Shown here piece after piece: positions 27,101 to 35,352 of a DNA stretch of 64,000 nt; the stretch's first letter is position 1; every line of letters begins with the position of its first letter. The position numbers and the translations under genes are program-made. Below the pieces are notes generated by a model that had not been told where the DNA came from, made no database searches, and saw only the letters and a program-made list of their open reading frames with translations. The DNA comes from Leadbetterella sp. (lineage in GTDB: Bacteria > Bacteroidota > Bacteroidia > Cytophagales > Spirosomataceae), in NCBI GenBank assembly GCA_019638185.1, contig JAHBUH010000013.1, positions 1-64,000 on the forward strand. Direction: 5' to 3'.

Positions 27101-27817
27101 ATGAACGACTCCGGCACCGTACGCTCAGAAAAATGGGAAGAAATAGACACTTCCAGCCTTGTAGATAAGGTAGAAGACAGGATCATGCACTTTATCCGGA
27201 AGAATAAAATGAAGGTGGGAGATGTACTCCCTAAAGAGCTGGACCTGGCCAGTAACCTGGGGGTAAGCAGAACGGTGGTCAGGGAAGCACTGCTTCGGCT
27301 GAAAACCATCGGGCTGATCGAGTCGCGTAAGCATAAAGGCGCCTTACTGACTAACCCTGACGTGCTTCTGCCGCTCCGCAAGGTCTTTCATCCGTCTATC
27401 CTGGATAGCTCCACGCTGAAAGACCTGTTTGAGATGAGGCTGGCCCTGGAAGTGGGCATGGCTGATTTTATAGTAAACAAAATAACGGCGGAAGACCTGG
27501 AAGAGCTGGAACAGATAGCCGGGACCATCGTATCAGGCGACAGCGCCGATCAGTGGGAGATTGAGGATGAGATAAAATTTCACGGTAAGCTGTATAAAAT
27601 CTCGGAAAATAATATCCTCCTGGAACTCCAGGAAATGCTCTTTCCCATATTTCAATATGTTCACCAGAGCGGCCAGCTGGAGAAAAACATAGTCCGGGGT
27701 GATTTACTCTCCCACAAAGACCTGGTAGACGTTCTGAAGAAAAAAGATGCCGATCTGTACCGGATAGCCATCCGGAAACACCTGAATAATCACTTCCTGA
27801 GAATACTGACGCCTTAA
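27101..27817 (+). CDS. FadR/GntR-family repressor of the sialic acid operon
   Basis: A 238-residue regulator from the ATG at 27101; the frame is open 29 codons upstream, but that part covers the promoter and is not protein-like. An N-terminal winged helix (VGDVLPKELDLASNLGVSRTVVREALLRL) is followed by an FCD ligand domain beginning LKDLFEMRLALE, with His residues (FHGKLY, RKHLNNH) that often bind metal and ligand in this family. It is divergent from susC, and the intergenic region carries two ATGT-N3-ACAT palindromes. Release by a sialic acid catabolite is inferred from context. Confidence 0.88.
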   Translation: MNDSGTVRSEKWEEIDTSSLVDKVEDRIMHFIRKNKMKVGDVLPKELDLASNLGVSRTVVREALLRLKTIGLIESRKHKGALLTNPDVLLPLRKVFHPSILDSSTLKDLFEMRLALEVGMADFIVNKITAEDLEELEQIAGTIVSGDSADQWEIEDEIKFHGKLYKISENNILLELQEMLFPIFQYVHQSGQLEKNIVRGDLLSHKDLVDVLKKKDADLYRIAIRKHLNNHFLRILTP

Positions 27818-27819
27818 GC

Positions 27820-28374
27820 TTATTTCACCTTGGCATTCAGCACTTTCAATACCTCATCCGAGATATTCGTGGTTTTGGTATCGTCGGCATAAAGAATGGC
27901 CCGGTAAGGGTTCATGGGGCTGTCAGCCTTATTCCGGGTAAAGACATAGGTAATGCTCTTCTGCTGCGACACCGTCCTGGTGGCTGCACGGATTTCCTCC
28001 TTCACCCGGGCTATATGCATACCCATAAACTCCTGGAGCTGCTTTTCGGATTCCCGCTGAAAATTTTCAGCGCTCTCCCTCAGCCCCTGTACCTTCTTCA
28101 GCTTGGCATTCAGCGTCTCGCTGGTTTCCGCAGCGATGTTCTTCATGCTCTCCTGGTATTTCACGTTAGCATCCTGGTATTCCAGGGCGATCTTATTGAA
28201 TTCGGTCTGAAAAGTCTCCTGCTTTTTCTGCAATTCTTCATTCAGTTTCTTCACCCCGCTATAATTCTCAAAGATATAATCTTCAAAAATATAGGCGGTG
28301 CTAACCTTTTTCACCTGCGCAAAGAGCCCTGCGCCCCATAATAAAAGAAAAACAGTACAAGTAATTTTTTTCAT
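27820..28374 (-). CDS. OmpH/Skp-like periplasmic chaperone
   Basis: A 184-residue product starting at the ATG at 28374, where the signal peptide MKKITCTVFLLLWGAGLFAQ begins. The middle (about 35-125) is a long heptad-bearing coiled coil rich in Lys, Glu and Gln, as in the Skp tentacles, and the ends fit the small beta body. Skp holds unfolded outer-membrane proteins in the periplasm. It is convergent with the GntR gene, with only 2 bp between them. Confidence 0.75.
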   Translation of the reverse strand: MKKITCTVFLLLWGAGLFAQVKKVSTAYIFEDYIFENYSGVKKLNEELQKKQETFQTEFNKIALEYQDANVKYQESMKNIAAETSETLNAKLKKVQGLRESAENFQRESEKQLQEFMGMHIARVKEEIRAATRTVSQQKSITYVFTRNKADSPMNPYRAILYADDTKTTNISDEVLKVLNAKVK

Positions 28375-28393
28375 GTGATCGTAAAGTGACACT

Positions 28394-28401
28394 CAAAATT
28401 A
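28394..28401 (-). promoter_or_regulatory. -7 box upstream of the OmpH/Skp-like gene
   Basis: On the minus strand TAATTTTG, 19 bp before the ATG. No matching -33 box was seen. Confidence 0.35.
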
Positions 28402-28464
28402 GGTAATAATGCTATATTAACCGTAGGTTTAACTAAAAATTGCATAAATGATAAAACATCCCGG

Positions 28465-29856
28465 TCAGGGATTATACCTTTTATCTCCCAGGAAGCCCGT
28501 ACCGGTATCAAAATGATGGAAGCCGTCCAGCACCGTAACCTTCCGCGCCTTCCGGGCTTTGCTTTCCGGCGCCGGCCCGCTGATGGCTTTCAGCGCGGCG
28601 CCCAGCAGCGTTTCTGACGGGTCACCCAGCGGGCGGTACGGCAGGATATCTTCTTCTACAGGATAGTTAGCCGGTATACCGTCTTTATTTCCGTACGTAG
28701 ACTCATTATTGACATTCAGGATAGACATCCAGGCGGGCATAATGGTAAAGGGATATTTGCCGGTTTCATCCGCCAATACGATAGAGATCACATTTTTCCC
28801 GTAAGTATTTCCACCCACCGTAAATACCGGCCGATACGGACGCAGGCAGTTGATCACCAGCTCCGAAGAAGACGCCGAAGACTTGGAAGTAATCACAAAA
28901 AGCCGGCTCAGTTTGGAGAGATTGGAGGTCTCGTTAGTAAAATACCGGCCGTTCTCTGACGCAGTGCCGTTTTGCTGCGCCTGTTTGGCCAGGTAGCTAT
29001 TTGTCAAACCGTGAAAAAGCTCCACCGTATTACCCAGGTCAGGGGCCAGTAAAGAGGCCATTACCTCGGCATTAGGCGTTACCCCGCCCGGGTTAAACCG
29101 CAGGTCCAGGACCATCTCGTCTATCTTATTGTCTTTGAAATACTGGAAGATCTTCCGGGTTTCCGGCTCGTAATTAAAGAGAAACTGGGTATACACCAGG
29201 TAACCCACCTTCTTTCCCTGCCACTCAATGATCTTCGCCATCTGCAGGGGATCCACCTGGAACTTCCGTTTTGTTATGGTCAGGGTTTTCACCGAATCCT
29301 CCGGGGTAAGCACCGTAAAGGCCGCTGATTTTCTCTCCAGTAAGGCGGTGGTATTTCCTGCAGTGGGCGCGTCACCGTCCATACGCGTGATGATATCCCC
29401 CCTTTTCAGGCCCGCTTCTTCGGCAGGACTGCCCTTCAGCACCAGTGAAACCGCCATTTTATACCCCGAACTGTCGGTTAAACGCTTATACCGGAACCCG
29501 TAAGACTCCAGCTGGCCGTTCCAGTAATCCGCTATCTCACCGTACGTATTTTTAGCATACGAGTAGCGGTCCTTTTCTTTATTCAGCAGCGAATTAAAGT
29601 AATCCAGCGGCTCCAGGGCCTTATTCGTGGAATCTTCATCAGGCATATTGTCCGCCCATAAATAATTAATGGTCATCTGCTGATAAATCCACGTATTTTC
29701 GTCGAAATATCGAGGTTTAACAGGTGTTTTTGTAGTATCTGTGCTGATGGGTTTCTCCGGTTCGGGTTCGGGTACTACCCCTTTGCGGTTACACGACTGG
29801 AAGAACCAGAAAGTAAGGCCTAAAAGTAGCGCTATGGTTTTAGAAGCTCCTGACAT
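28465..29856 (-). CDS. S41-family C-terminal processing peptidase lipoprotein with PDZ domain
   Basis: A 463-residue product with a lipoprotein signal (SGASKTIALLLG, then FFQSC, Cys22). A PDZ domain near 120-200 (GSPAEEAGLKRGDIITRMDG) precedes the S41 protease domain: KVGYLVYTQF, DLRFNPGG, then SSASSSELV with the nucleophile Ser and GNTYGKNV with the partner Lys. It should cleave C-terminal tails of envelope proteins. A TAAATTTG -7-like box is on the minus strand at 29881-29874. It is a single-gene unit. Confidence 0.88.
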   Translation of the reverse strand: MSGASKTIALLLGLTFWFFQSCNRKGVVPEPEPEKPISTDTTKTPVKPRYFDENTWIYQQMTINYLWADNMPDEDSTNKALEPLDYFNSLLNKEKDRYSYAKNTYGEIADYWNGQLESYGFRYKRLTDSSGYKMAVSLVLKGSPAEEAGLKRGDIITRMDGDAPTAGNTTALLERKSAAFTVLTPEDSVKTLTITKRKFQVDPLQMAKIIEWQGKKVGYLVYTQFLFNYEPETRKIFQYFKDNKIDEMVLDLRFNPGGVTPNAEVMASLLAPDLGNTVELFHGLTNSYLAKQAQQNGTASENGRYFTNETSNLSKLSRLFVITSKSSASSSELVINCLRPYRPVFTVGGNTYGKNVISIVLADETGKYPFTIMPAWMSILNVNNESTYGNKDGIPANYPVEEDILPYRPLGDPSETLLGAALKAISGPAPESKARKARKVTVLDGFHHFDTGTGFLGDKRYNP

Positions 29857-29989
29857 TTTTCTATTATTGCCGGCAAATTTACAACATATTGAGTCAAAAT
29901 ATACCCCTCAAGCAGATTTACTGTTAACCGACTATAATAAATAAACGATCAAAAAGTTCAATAATTAATAAAAGTACCCCAAAATCGTG

Positions 29990-32581
29990 ATGAAGTTTAT
30001 CTACCTCCTTCCTAAAAAGAATACATCCTCACTTATCCTGTTCGCATTGTTATGTTCCCTGCCGGCATGGGCCACCCGCGTAAAAGGGGTGATCCGTGAT
30101 ACCGCCGGCCAGCCCATGAGCTTTGCCTCCGTGGTGGTCAGGGGCGAAACCACCGGCACTATGGCGAACGAGCAGGGGGAGTTTGTCCTCGATCTCCCCG
30201 CCGGCAGATCTTACGAACTGGTGTTCCAGTTCCTGGGCTACAAAACGGTCATTGAAAAAACTGACGTGGGAGAAAAGGAGGTGTCCCTGAACATCACCAT
30301 GCAGGAGCAATCCATCCGGCTGGCGGAGGTGAAAATAGGCCGGAGCGATGAAGACCCCGCCTACTCCATCATGCGGAAGGCCATAGCCAAGAGCAAGATC
30401 CACGATAAGCAGGTAGACCATTACGATGCCGATGTCTACGTTAAAAATACCCTGCTCATCAATAAAGTACCCGGGCTTTTCCGGAAAAAACTGGAGCAGA
30501 ACAATGTGAAAGTAGGCGTGCCTTTTATCTCCGAGGCCCTCCTGAACCTGAAATTCACCCAGCCGAATAAACGGGTCACCCGGGTACTGGCTAAAAAGCT
30601 CAGCCTGGATGAAGTGGATATCACCGGGGCATTCTACCTGGTTAACTTCTACGATATCCCCCGGGAGCTGGACCTCGTATCCCCCCTCTCGCCCAAGGCG
30701 TTTTCCTATTACCGTTTTGAATACCTCGGCTACTTTGAAGACCGGGGCCGGATCGTAAATAAAATAAAGATCATCCCCAAAAGCTACGGACCAGGCGTCT
30801 GCCGCGGCACCATCTACATCATTGACGATCTCTGGTGTATTCACAGCATTGAGGCCGAAACCGTTAACCAGGGCTTTACCATTAAGCTCAAACAGCTCTA
30901 CAGCCCCCAGCAGGAAGTATGGGTGCCGGTAAGCCAGGTGATCGACTTCAGCGGCAAGCCCTTCGGGTTTGATTTCAGCGCAAAATTACAGATCAGCCCG
31001 AAATATAAAGCCCTCCGGATCAATCCCAGGTACGTAGCTGAAGTGAAGGTGCTGGATGCCAAAGACGCCCCCCAGCCCAAAGCCCGTAAAGACGTTTCCC
31101 TGACCCAGAAAGAGCTCACTCTGAAGGAGCTGAACCGCCTGGCCAAACAAATGGAAAAAGAAGAAAAAGCCGTTCAGAAAAAAGAGGAACGGAACACCGT
31201 GACTATTGATTCCGTTTCTACCGACTCCCTGGCCCTGAAGCGTTCGGCAGAATACTGGGAGTCCGTACGGTCTATCCCGCTGACGGTGGAAGAGATGAAA
31301 GGCTATAAGCTGGGCGACAGCATCCGGGTGGTGCAAAAGACGGAAAAAGACAGTACCCAAAAAGCCGGGCCAAAGAAAAACACGCTGTGGAAAGAAATAT
31401 TCATCGGCGACAACTTCCGTATCCGTAAAAAGACCCGGTTCAGCTATACTTCCCCGCTATTGCCTTTTGTGGGGGTCAACTATAACCTGGTGGAAGGGAT
31501 ATTCACCCAGGCCCGCTTCAGTTTCAACAGGAATAACTATTTAACGCAGCAGAGCTTTAACCTCGACAATAAGGTACGGTATTCCTTCGGAATGAACCGC
31601 CTGATGGCCGCTTCTGATCTCACCGTGAAGAAGAAACGTCACAGCCTGATCCTGGGCGGCGGAAGTTTCACCCAGACCTATGACTCCGCTCAGGCCATCC
31701 CGGCTTATGCCAATACCCTGGTAAACCTGTTTAAGATTAACCTGATGCAGCTTTACCTTAAAGAAGGCGGCTACCTGGGCTATAACTACACCCGGACTAA
31801 CATCTTCAGCGCCACCACTAAACTGGAATTTGCCCACCGGAGCCCGCTTACTAACCTGGCCAGCCTGCCCATAGCCATCGGGAAACGCGAGCCCACCCCT
31901 AACCTGCCGGCTAACGAAGAACTGGAAGATACCGGCTTTACCCCCCATAATGCCCTCATCTGGTCTAACACCCTCCAATACCGCCCGGGTGCCAGATACA
32001 AGATCCATAACGGCCACAAACTGTATTCAGGCAGCAACTGGCCCACTTTCAGCCTTAATTACACCAAAGGCATGAATGATGTGAACTATGATTTCCTTAG
32101 CTTCGGCCTGGATCATTCGGTGAGCAGCGGACCCTCCGTAAAACTAAAATACTATGCGGAAACGGGTACATTTCTGAATGATTCCCGCCTTTACCTCATG
32201 GATATGAAGCATGTAAACAGCGTCAAGATCTCGGAAACCGCCACCGGCACCTATTCGTTTTATCGCCTCCTGAACACCCACCTGCCGGTGCAGATCAGCC
32301 CGGATCATTATTACCGGTACTCCACCCGCGGCGCTTATGTGAAGTTCCACGCCATAAACGAGTTCCGGAAACTTCTGGTGACCCAGATTCCTATAGCCCG
32401 GTTTACCGGCCTGAAAGAAGATCTTTTCATCAACTACCTGAAAACTCCGGCCAAGAAAAATTACTTGGAGGTGGGGTATGGCATAGACGGTATCTTTAAA
32501 CTCCTGCGGTTTGAGGTGATCACTGCCTTTGAGAAAGACATGAAACAAAGGTGGGGCTGGCAGATCGGGATCACCTTTTAG
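29990..32581 (+). CDS. DUF5686 outer-membrane protein with carboxypeptidase-regulatory-like domain
   Basis: An 863-residue product; the ATG at 29990 is preferred over the GTG one codon before. The signal sequence is MKFIYLL with a hydrophobic stretch ending ALLCSLPAWA. Residues about 30-110 are a CarboxypepD_reg-like beta domain (VKGVIRDTAGQPMSFASVVV), and the remainder is the DUF5686 region, with a long charged linker near 370-470 and strand-rich C-terminus. Family members lie in the outer membrane; the function is not established. It is convergent with udk. Confidence 0.85.
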   Translation: MKFIYLLPKKNTSSLILFALLCSLPAWATRVKGVIRDTAGQPMSFASVVVRGETTGTMANEQGEFVLDLPAGRSYELVFQFLGYKTVIEKTDVGEKEVSLNITMQEQSIRLAEVKIGRSDEDPAYSIMRKAIAKSKIHDKQVDHYDADVYVKNTLLINKVPGLFRKKLEQNNVKVGVPFISEALLNLKFTQPNKRVTRVLAKKLSLDEVDITGAFYLVNFYDIPRELDLVSPLSPKAFSYYRFEYLGYFEDRGRIVNKIKIIPKSYGPGVCRGTIYIIDDLWCIHSIEAETVNQGFTIKLKQLYSPQQEVWVPVSQVIDFSGKPFGFDFSAKLQISPKYKALRINPRYVAEVKVLDAKDAPQPKARKDVSLTQKELTLKELNRLAKQMEKEEKAVQKKEERNTVTIDSVSTDSLALKRSAEYWESVRSIPLTVEEMKGYKLGDSIRVVQKTEKDSTQKAGPKKNTLWKEIFIGDNFRIRKKTRFSYTSPLLPFVGVNYNLVEGIFTQARFSFNRNNYLTQQSFNLDNKVRYSFGMNRLMAASDLTVKKKRHSLILGGGSFTQTYDSAQAIPAYANTLVNLFKINLMQLYLKEGGYLGYNYTRTNIFSATTKLEFAHRSPLTNLASLPIAIGKREPTPNLPANEELEDTGFTPHNALIWSNTLQYRPGARYKIHNGHKLYSGSNWPTFSLNYTKGMNDVNYDFLSFGLDHSVSSGPSVKLKYYAETGTFLNDSRLYLMDMKHVNSVKISETATGTYSFYRLLNTHLPVQISPDHYYRYSTRGAYVKFHAINEFRKLLVTQIPIARFTGLKEDLFINYLKTPAKKNYLEVGYGIDGIFKLLRFEVITAFEKDMKQRWGWQIGITF

Positions 32582-32621
32582 GGGCCCGAAACGCACCGTA
32601 CCAACCGCGCGAGAAGGTTTT

Positions 32622-33248
32622 TTAAGCCGGCTCCTTCTCCAGTAAGCTCCTGAGGTAGACAGAGAGCAGCTTCAGGCCGTTCTCAAAATCATGATTATTA
32701 TTAATGATGATATCCGCGTCCTGTTTGACAGGCCGTATAAAGCGCTCATAAGTAGGCGCCACGTGGTTTTCCCAACGGTAAAGAATAGAATCCAGGTCAT
32801 ACTGGCGTTCATTGGTATCCCGGATGATCCGCCTCCGGATCTTTACATGCTCTACGGCATCAATAAAGATTTTCAGGTCCAGCATGGCCGAGATCACCGG
32901 GTCATGAAAGGCAAAAATCCCTTCCACCACAATCACCGGCGCGGGACGCAGGGTAAGAATCTTCGGTTCAAAGTCGCACTCAAACGTGTACTCGTTCATG
33001 ATGACCTTTTCTCCGTTCTTCAGCAGGTGGATATGCTGGCCAAACTGCTCGAAATCAATAGACTCCGGCACATCAAAATTAAAGACACCGTTGGTGTCTT
33101 TAGGTACGTGCTTACGTTCTTTATAATAATTATCCTGGGAGATGAGGCAAACCTCATCGGTCTTAAAGTGGGTGAGCAGGCTGTTCAAAAAAAAAGTCTT
33201 CCCGGAAGCGCTGCCGCCTGTAATTCCTATGATATACGGTGTAGTCAT
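32622..33248 (-). CDS. udk: Uridine kinase
   Basis: A 208-residue kinase that phosphorylates uridine and cytidine in pyrimidine salvage. The Walker A motif is GGSASGKT at 11-18, and the later blocks SQDNYYKER, FDVPESIDF and RRIIRDTNER are those of the uridine kinase family. Its start overlaps the purQ stop by 4 bp, so the two are translationally coupled. Confidence 0.92.
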   Translation of the reverse strand: MTTPYIIGITGGSASGKTFFLNSLLTHFKTDEVCLISQDNYYKERKHVPKDTNGVFNFDVPESIDFEQFGQHIHLLKNGEKVIMNEYTFECDFEPKILTLRPAPVIVVEGIFAFHDPVISAMLDLKIFIDAVEHVKIRRRIIRDTNERQYDLDSILYRWENHVAPTYERFIRPVKQDADIIINNNHDFENGLKLLSVYLRSLLEKEPA

Positions 33249-33934
33249 CGGGCCACCACATTAAGGATTTGCTCCAGGATCAGGAATCCGTTCGTATTTC
33301 CCACCGCTTTATCCGCCGCCCGCTCCGGGTGAGGCATCATGCCGAAAACATTCTTTTGGGCATTGGTCACCCCGGCAATATTCTGAAGGCTGCCGTTAGG
33401 ATTAGCCTCTTCGGTGATATTTCCTAGCTCATCACAATAGCGAAAAAGCACCTGGTCATTATCATTCAGCAGCTTCAGGGTATCTTCATTCGCAAAATAC
33501 CGGCCGTCGCCGTGGGCTATCGGGATCTTATATGCCCGGTCTTCCAGTCCGGCCGTCAGCAGAGCGGAGCTGCTCTGCGGTTTAAGATAAATATTTTTGC
33601 AGATATATTTCTGAGACGTGTTTTTCAATAAAACGCCCGGTACCAGCCCCGCTTCCACCAGGATCTGGAACCCGTTACAGATTCCCATCACATAGCCACC
33701 GCGGTTAGCATGCGCTATCACCTCGTTCATCACGGGTGAAAAGCGGGCAATAGCCCCGCTCCGGAGGTAGTCGCCATACGAAAACCCACCCGGAAGAAAT
33801 ATAAAATCGCAATTCTGCAGGTCATGATCCTTATGCCATATTTTCACCACTTCCTGGCCCAGGTTATACTTCAGGGCAAAGACCGTATCATCTTCACAAT
33901 TGGATCCCGGAAAAACCACTACACCGAACTTCAT
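33245..33934 (-). CDS. purQ: Phosphoribosylformylglycinamidine synthase, glutaminase subunit
   Basis: A 229-residue class I glutamine amidotransferase that supplies ammonia to PurL in purine synthesis. It has FPGSNCEDD, GFSYGDYLR, the nucleophile Cys86 in GICNGFQ and the His of PHPERA near residue 207. Length is normal for PurQ. It heads a two-gene operon with udk; purL was not seen here, while purM lies at 55964-57136. Confidence 0.95.
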   Translation of the reverse strand: MKFGVVVFPGSNCEDDTVFALKYNLGQEVVKIWHKDHDLQNCDFIFLPGGFSYGDYLRSGAIARFSPVMNEVIAHANRGGYVMGICNGFQILVEAGLVPGVLLKNTSQKYICKNIYLKPQSSSALLTAGLEDRAYKIPIAHGDGRYFANEDTLKLLNDNDQVLFRYCDELGNITEEANPNGSLQNIAGVTNAQKNVFGMMPHPERAADKAVGNTNGFLILEQILNVVAR

Positions 33935-33956
33935 AAAGGAGCTTTATTTTGTACCG

Positions 33957-33989
33957 CAAAATTAAGAAACGATTCGGGCATAGCCCAAA
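33957..33989 (-). promoter_or_regulatory. Promoter of purQ-udk
   Basis: On the minus strand TTTG at 33989-33986, 21 bp, then TAATTTTG at 33964-33957. Both boxes match fully. It is 23 bp from the purQ ATG. Confidence 0.6.
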
Positions 33990-34095
33990 CCCATCCCAAA
34001 AGTTTTTCCCGCTCCTACCACTTCATCTTAAATTCATGCGTTCAGGCCCTTACCCACCGGCCGCTTACCCCGTTAATCTTTTTTTTCAAAAAGTA

Positions 34096-34127
34096 TTTGG
34101 AGGATATAAAATTACCCTATAATTTTG
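34096..34127 (+). promoter_or_regulatory. Promoter of tRNA-Gln
   Basis: TTTG at 34096-34099, 20 bp, TAATTTTG at 34120-34127; full consensus match. The mature tRNA begins 17 bp downstream. Confidence 0.65.
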
Positions 34128-34144
34128 CACCCACATTACAGGAA

Positions 34145-34215
34145 TGGCTGATGGTGTAATGGTAACACAGAGGTTTTTGGTGCCTTTATTCCAGGTTCGA
34201 GCCCTGGTCGGCCAA
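34145..34215 (+). tRNA. tRNA-Gln (anticodon UUG)
   Basis: A cloverleaf can be drawn by hand: acceptor TGGCTGA with TCGGCCA, a T arm CCAGG-TTCGAGC-CCTGG, an anticodon stem at 34170-34174 and 34182-34186, and loop TTTTGGT giving anticodon TTG. Discriminator base A; CCA is not encoded. Confidence 0.9.
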
Positions 34216-34223
34216 CTGGGAAA

Positions 34224-34247
34224 GCCGCTCATACGAGCGGCTTTTTT
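34224..34247 (+). terminator. Rho-independent terminator after tRNA-Gln
   Basis: GCCGCTC-ATAC-GAGCGGC, a 7-bp GC-rich stem, followed by TTTTTTC. It begins 8 bp after the tRNA. Confidence 0.85.
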
Positions 34248-34363
34248 CTTTTATTGCTACTTATATTTTCCGGGGAGGGGCGGAATTTCCGCGAAACATT
34301 AAATTACACCCCGTTTAAGCAATTTATTTTACTTAAATCTACGCTATCACTAAATCTGAAATC

Positions 34364-35180
34364 ATGGCAAAGAACAAGAAAATTACCGTTCAGGATGTAG
34401 ATATCCTGCTTTACGAAGATAACCTCCAGGACTATATCTCATTGACGGATATTGCCCGTTACAAAAACCCTTCCGAACCCAAAGATGTGGTAAAAAACTG
34501 GATGCGTTCACGCACTACTATTGAATTTTTAGGAATTTGGGAACAGTTAAACAATCCCCTTTTTAAAGGGGTCGAATTCGACTCCTTTTATATGAAGCCG
34601 GAAGCAATTCATTTACACTTTCTCCGTCAAAGTGGGTTGAAGCTACCCATGCGAAAGGCATCGTTTCAAAACAAGGTAAAAATGGAGGGACTTTTGCACA
34701 TAAGGATATAGCTTTTGAGTTCGCTTCTTGGGTGTCATCGGGATTTAAGCTTTATTTCAACGTCTTAAAGACGAGGAAAGTGACCGTAATCAATTGGAAT
34801 GGACTATACAACGGACTATTTCTAAAATCAACTATCGTATCCATACCGACGCTATCAAAGAAAACCTCATACCCAAGGAAATTACCCGACCACAAACCAA
34901 TTTTGTGTATGCCACCGAAGCCGATTTACTGAATATGGCCCTGTTCGGAATAACAGCAAAAGAGTGGCGGGAGCAAAATCCGGACAAACCGGGAAACCTC
35001 CGGGATCATGCCAGCCTGGAGCAGTTAGTAGTATTAAGCAATATGGAGAGTATCAATGCACTTTTGATACGGAAAGAATTACCTCCGGGCGACAGGCTGA
35101 TCGAACTGAATAAAGTGGCCATTACACAAATGAAATCCCTGTTGGAAAACAGAAGTATAAAGAAATTTACCCCGACCTGA
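34364..35180 (+). pseudogene. KilA-N domain protein, frameshifted
   Basis: The first frame (34364 to about 34630) encodes the KilA-N start (ITVQDVDILLYED, YISLTDIARY, WMRSRTTIEFLGIW). From about 34633 the expected continuation (WVEATHAKGI, then NGGTFAHKDIAFEFASWV) is in the next frame, and from about 34757 it moves to a third frame (QRLKDEESDRNQLEW, then AVFGITAKEWREQNPD-like sequence to 35180). Two frameshifts thus break an otherwise collinear gene of about 270 residues. KilA-N proteins are DNA-binding factors common in phages and islands. Its position directly after a tRNA gene suggests an inserted remnant. Confidence 0.8.
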
Positions 35181-35352
35181 AATCAGGAATAATGCTGTGC
35201 CCGGAGAAGAGCTAGGCCCGATTTTCACCTGCAAAAACCCGGATTTCACCGAATATTTCTTGGATTCCGGGTGGAATGAGCGTATTTAGCTGTGAGTTAC
35301 AGTAAGCTCTCAGCCGTTAGTGGATCGCTGAAGGCTAAACGCTTTTACACGC
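35181..35352. other. Intergenic region before the LytS-type kinase
   Basis: No gene seen. It contains short partial inverted matches (AGCTGTGAG, AAGCTCTCAGC) but no strong terminator or promoter. Confidence 0.4.

Noticed and set aside
30050-30844. A 264-codon open frame on the minus strand
   Set aside because: Antisense to the DUF5686 gene, without a signal peptide or family motif.
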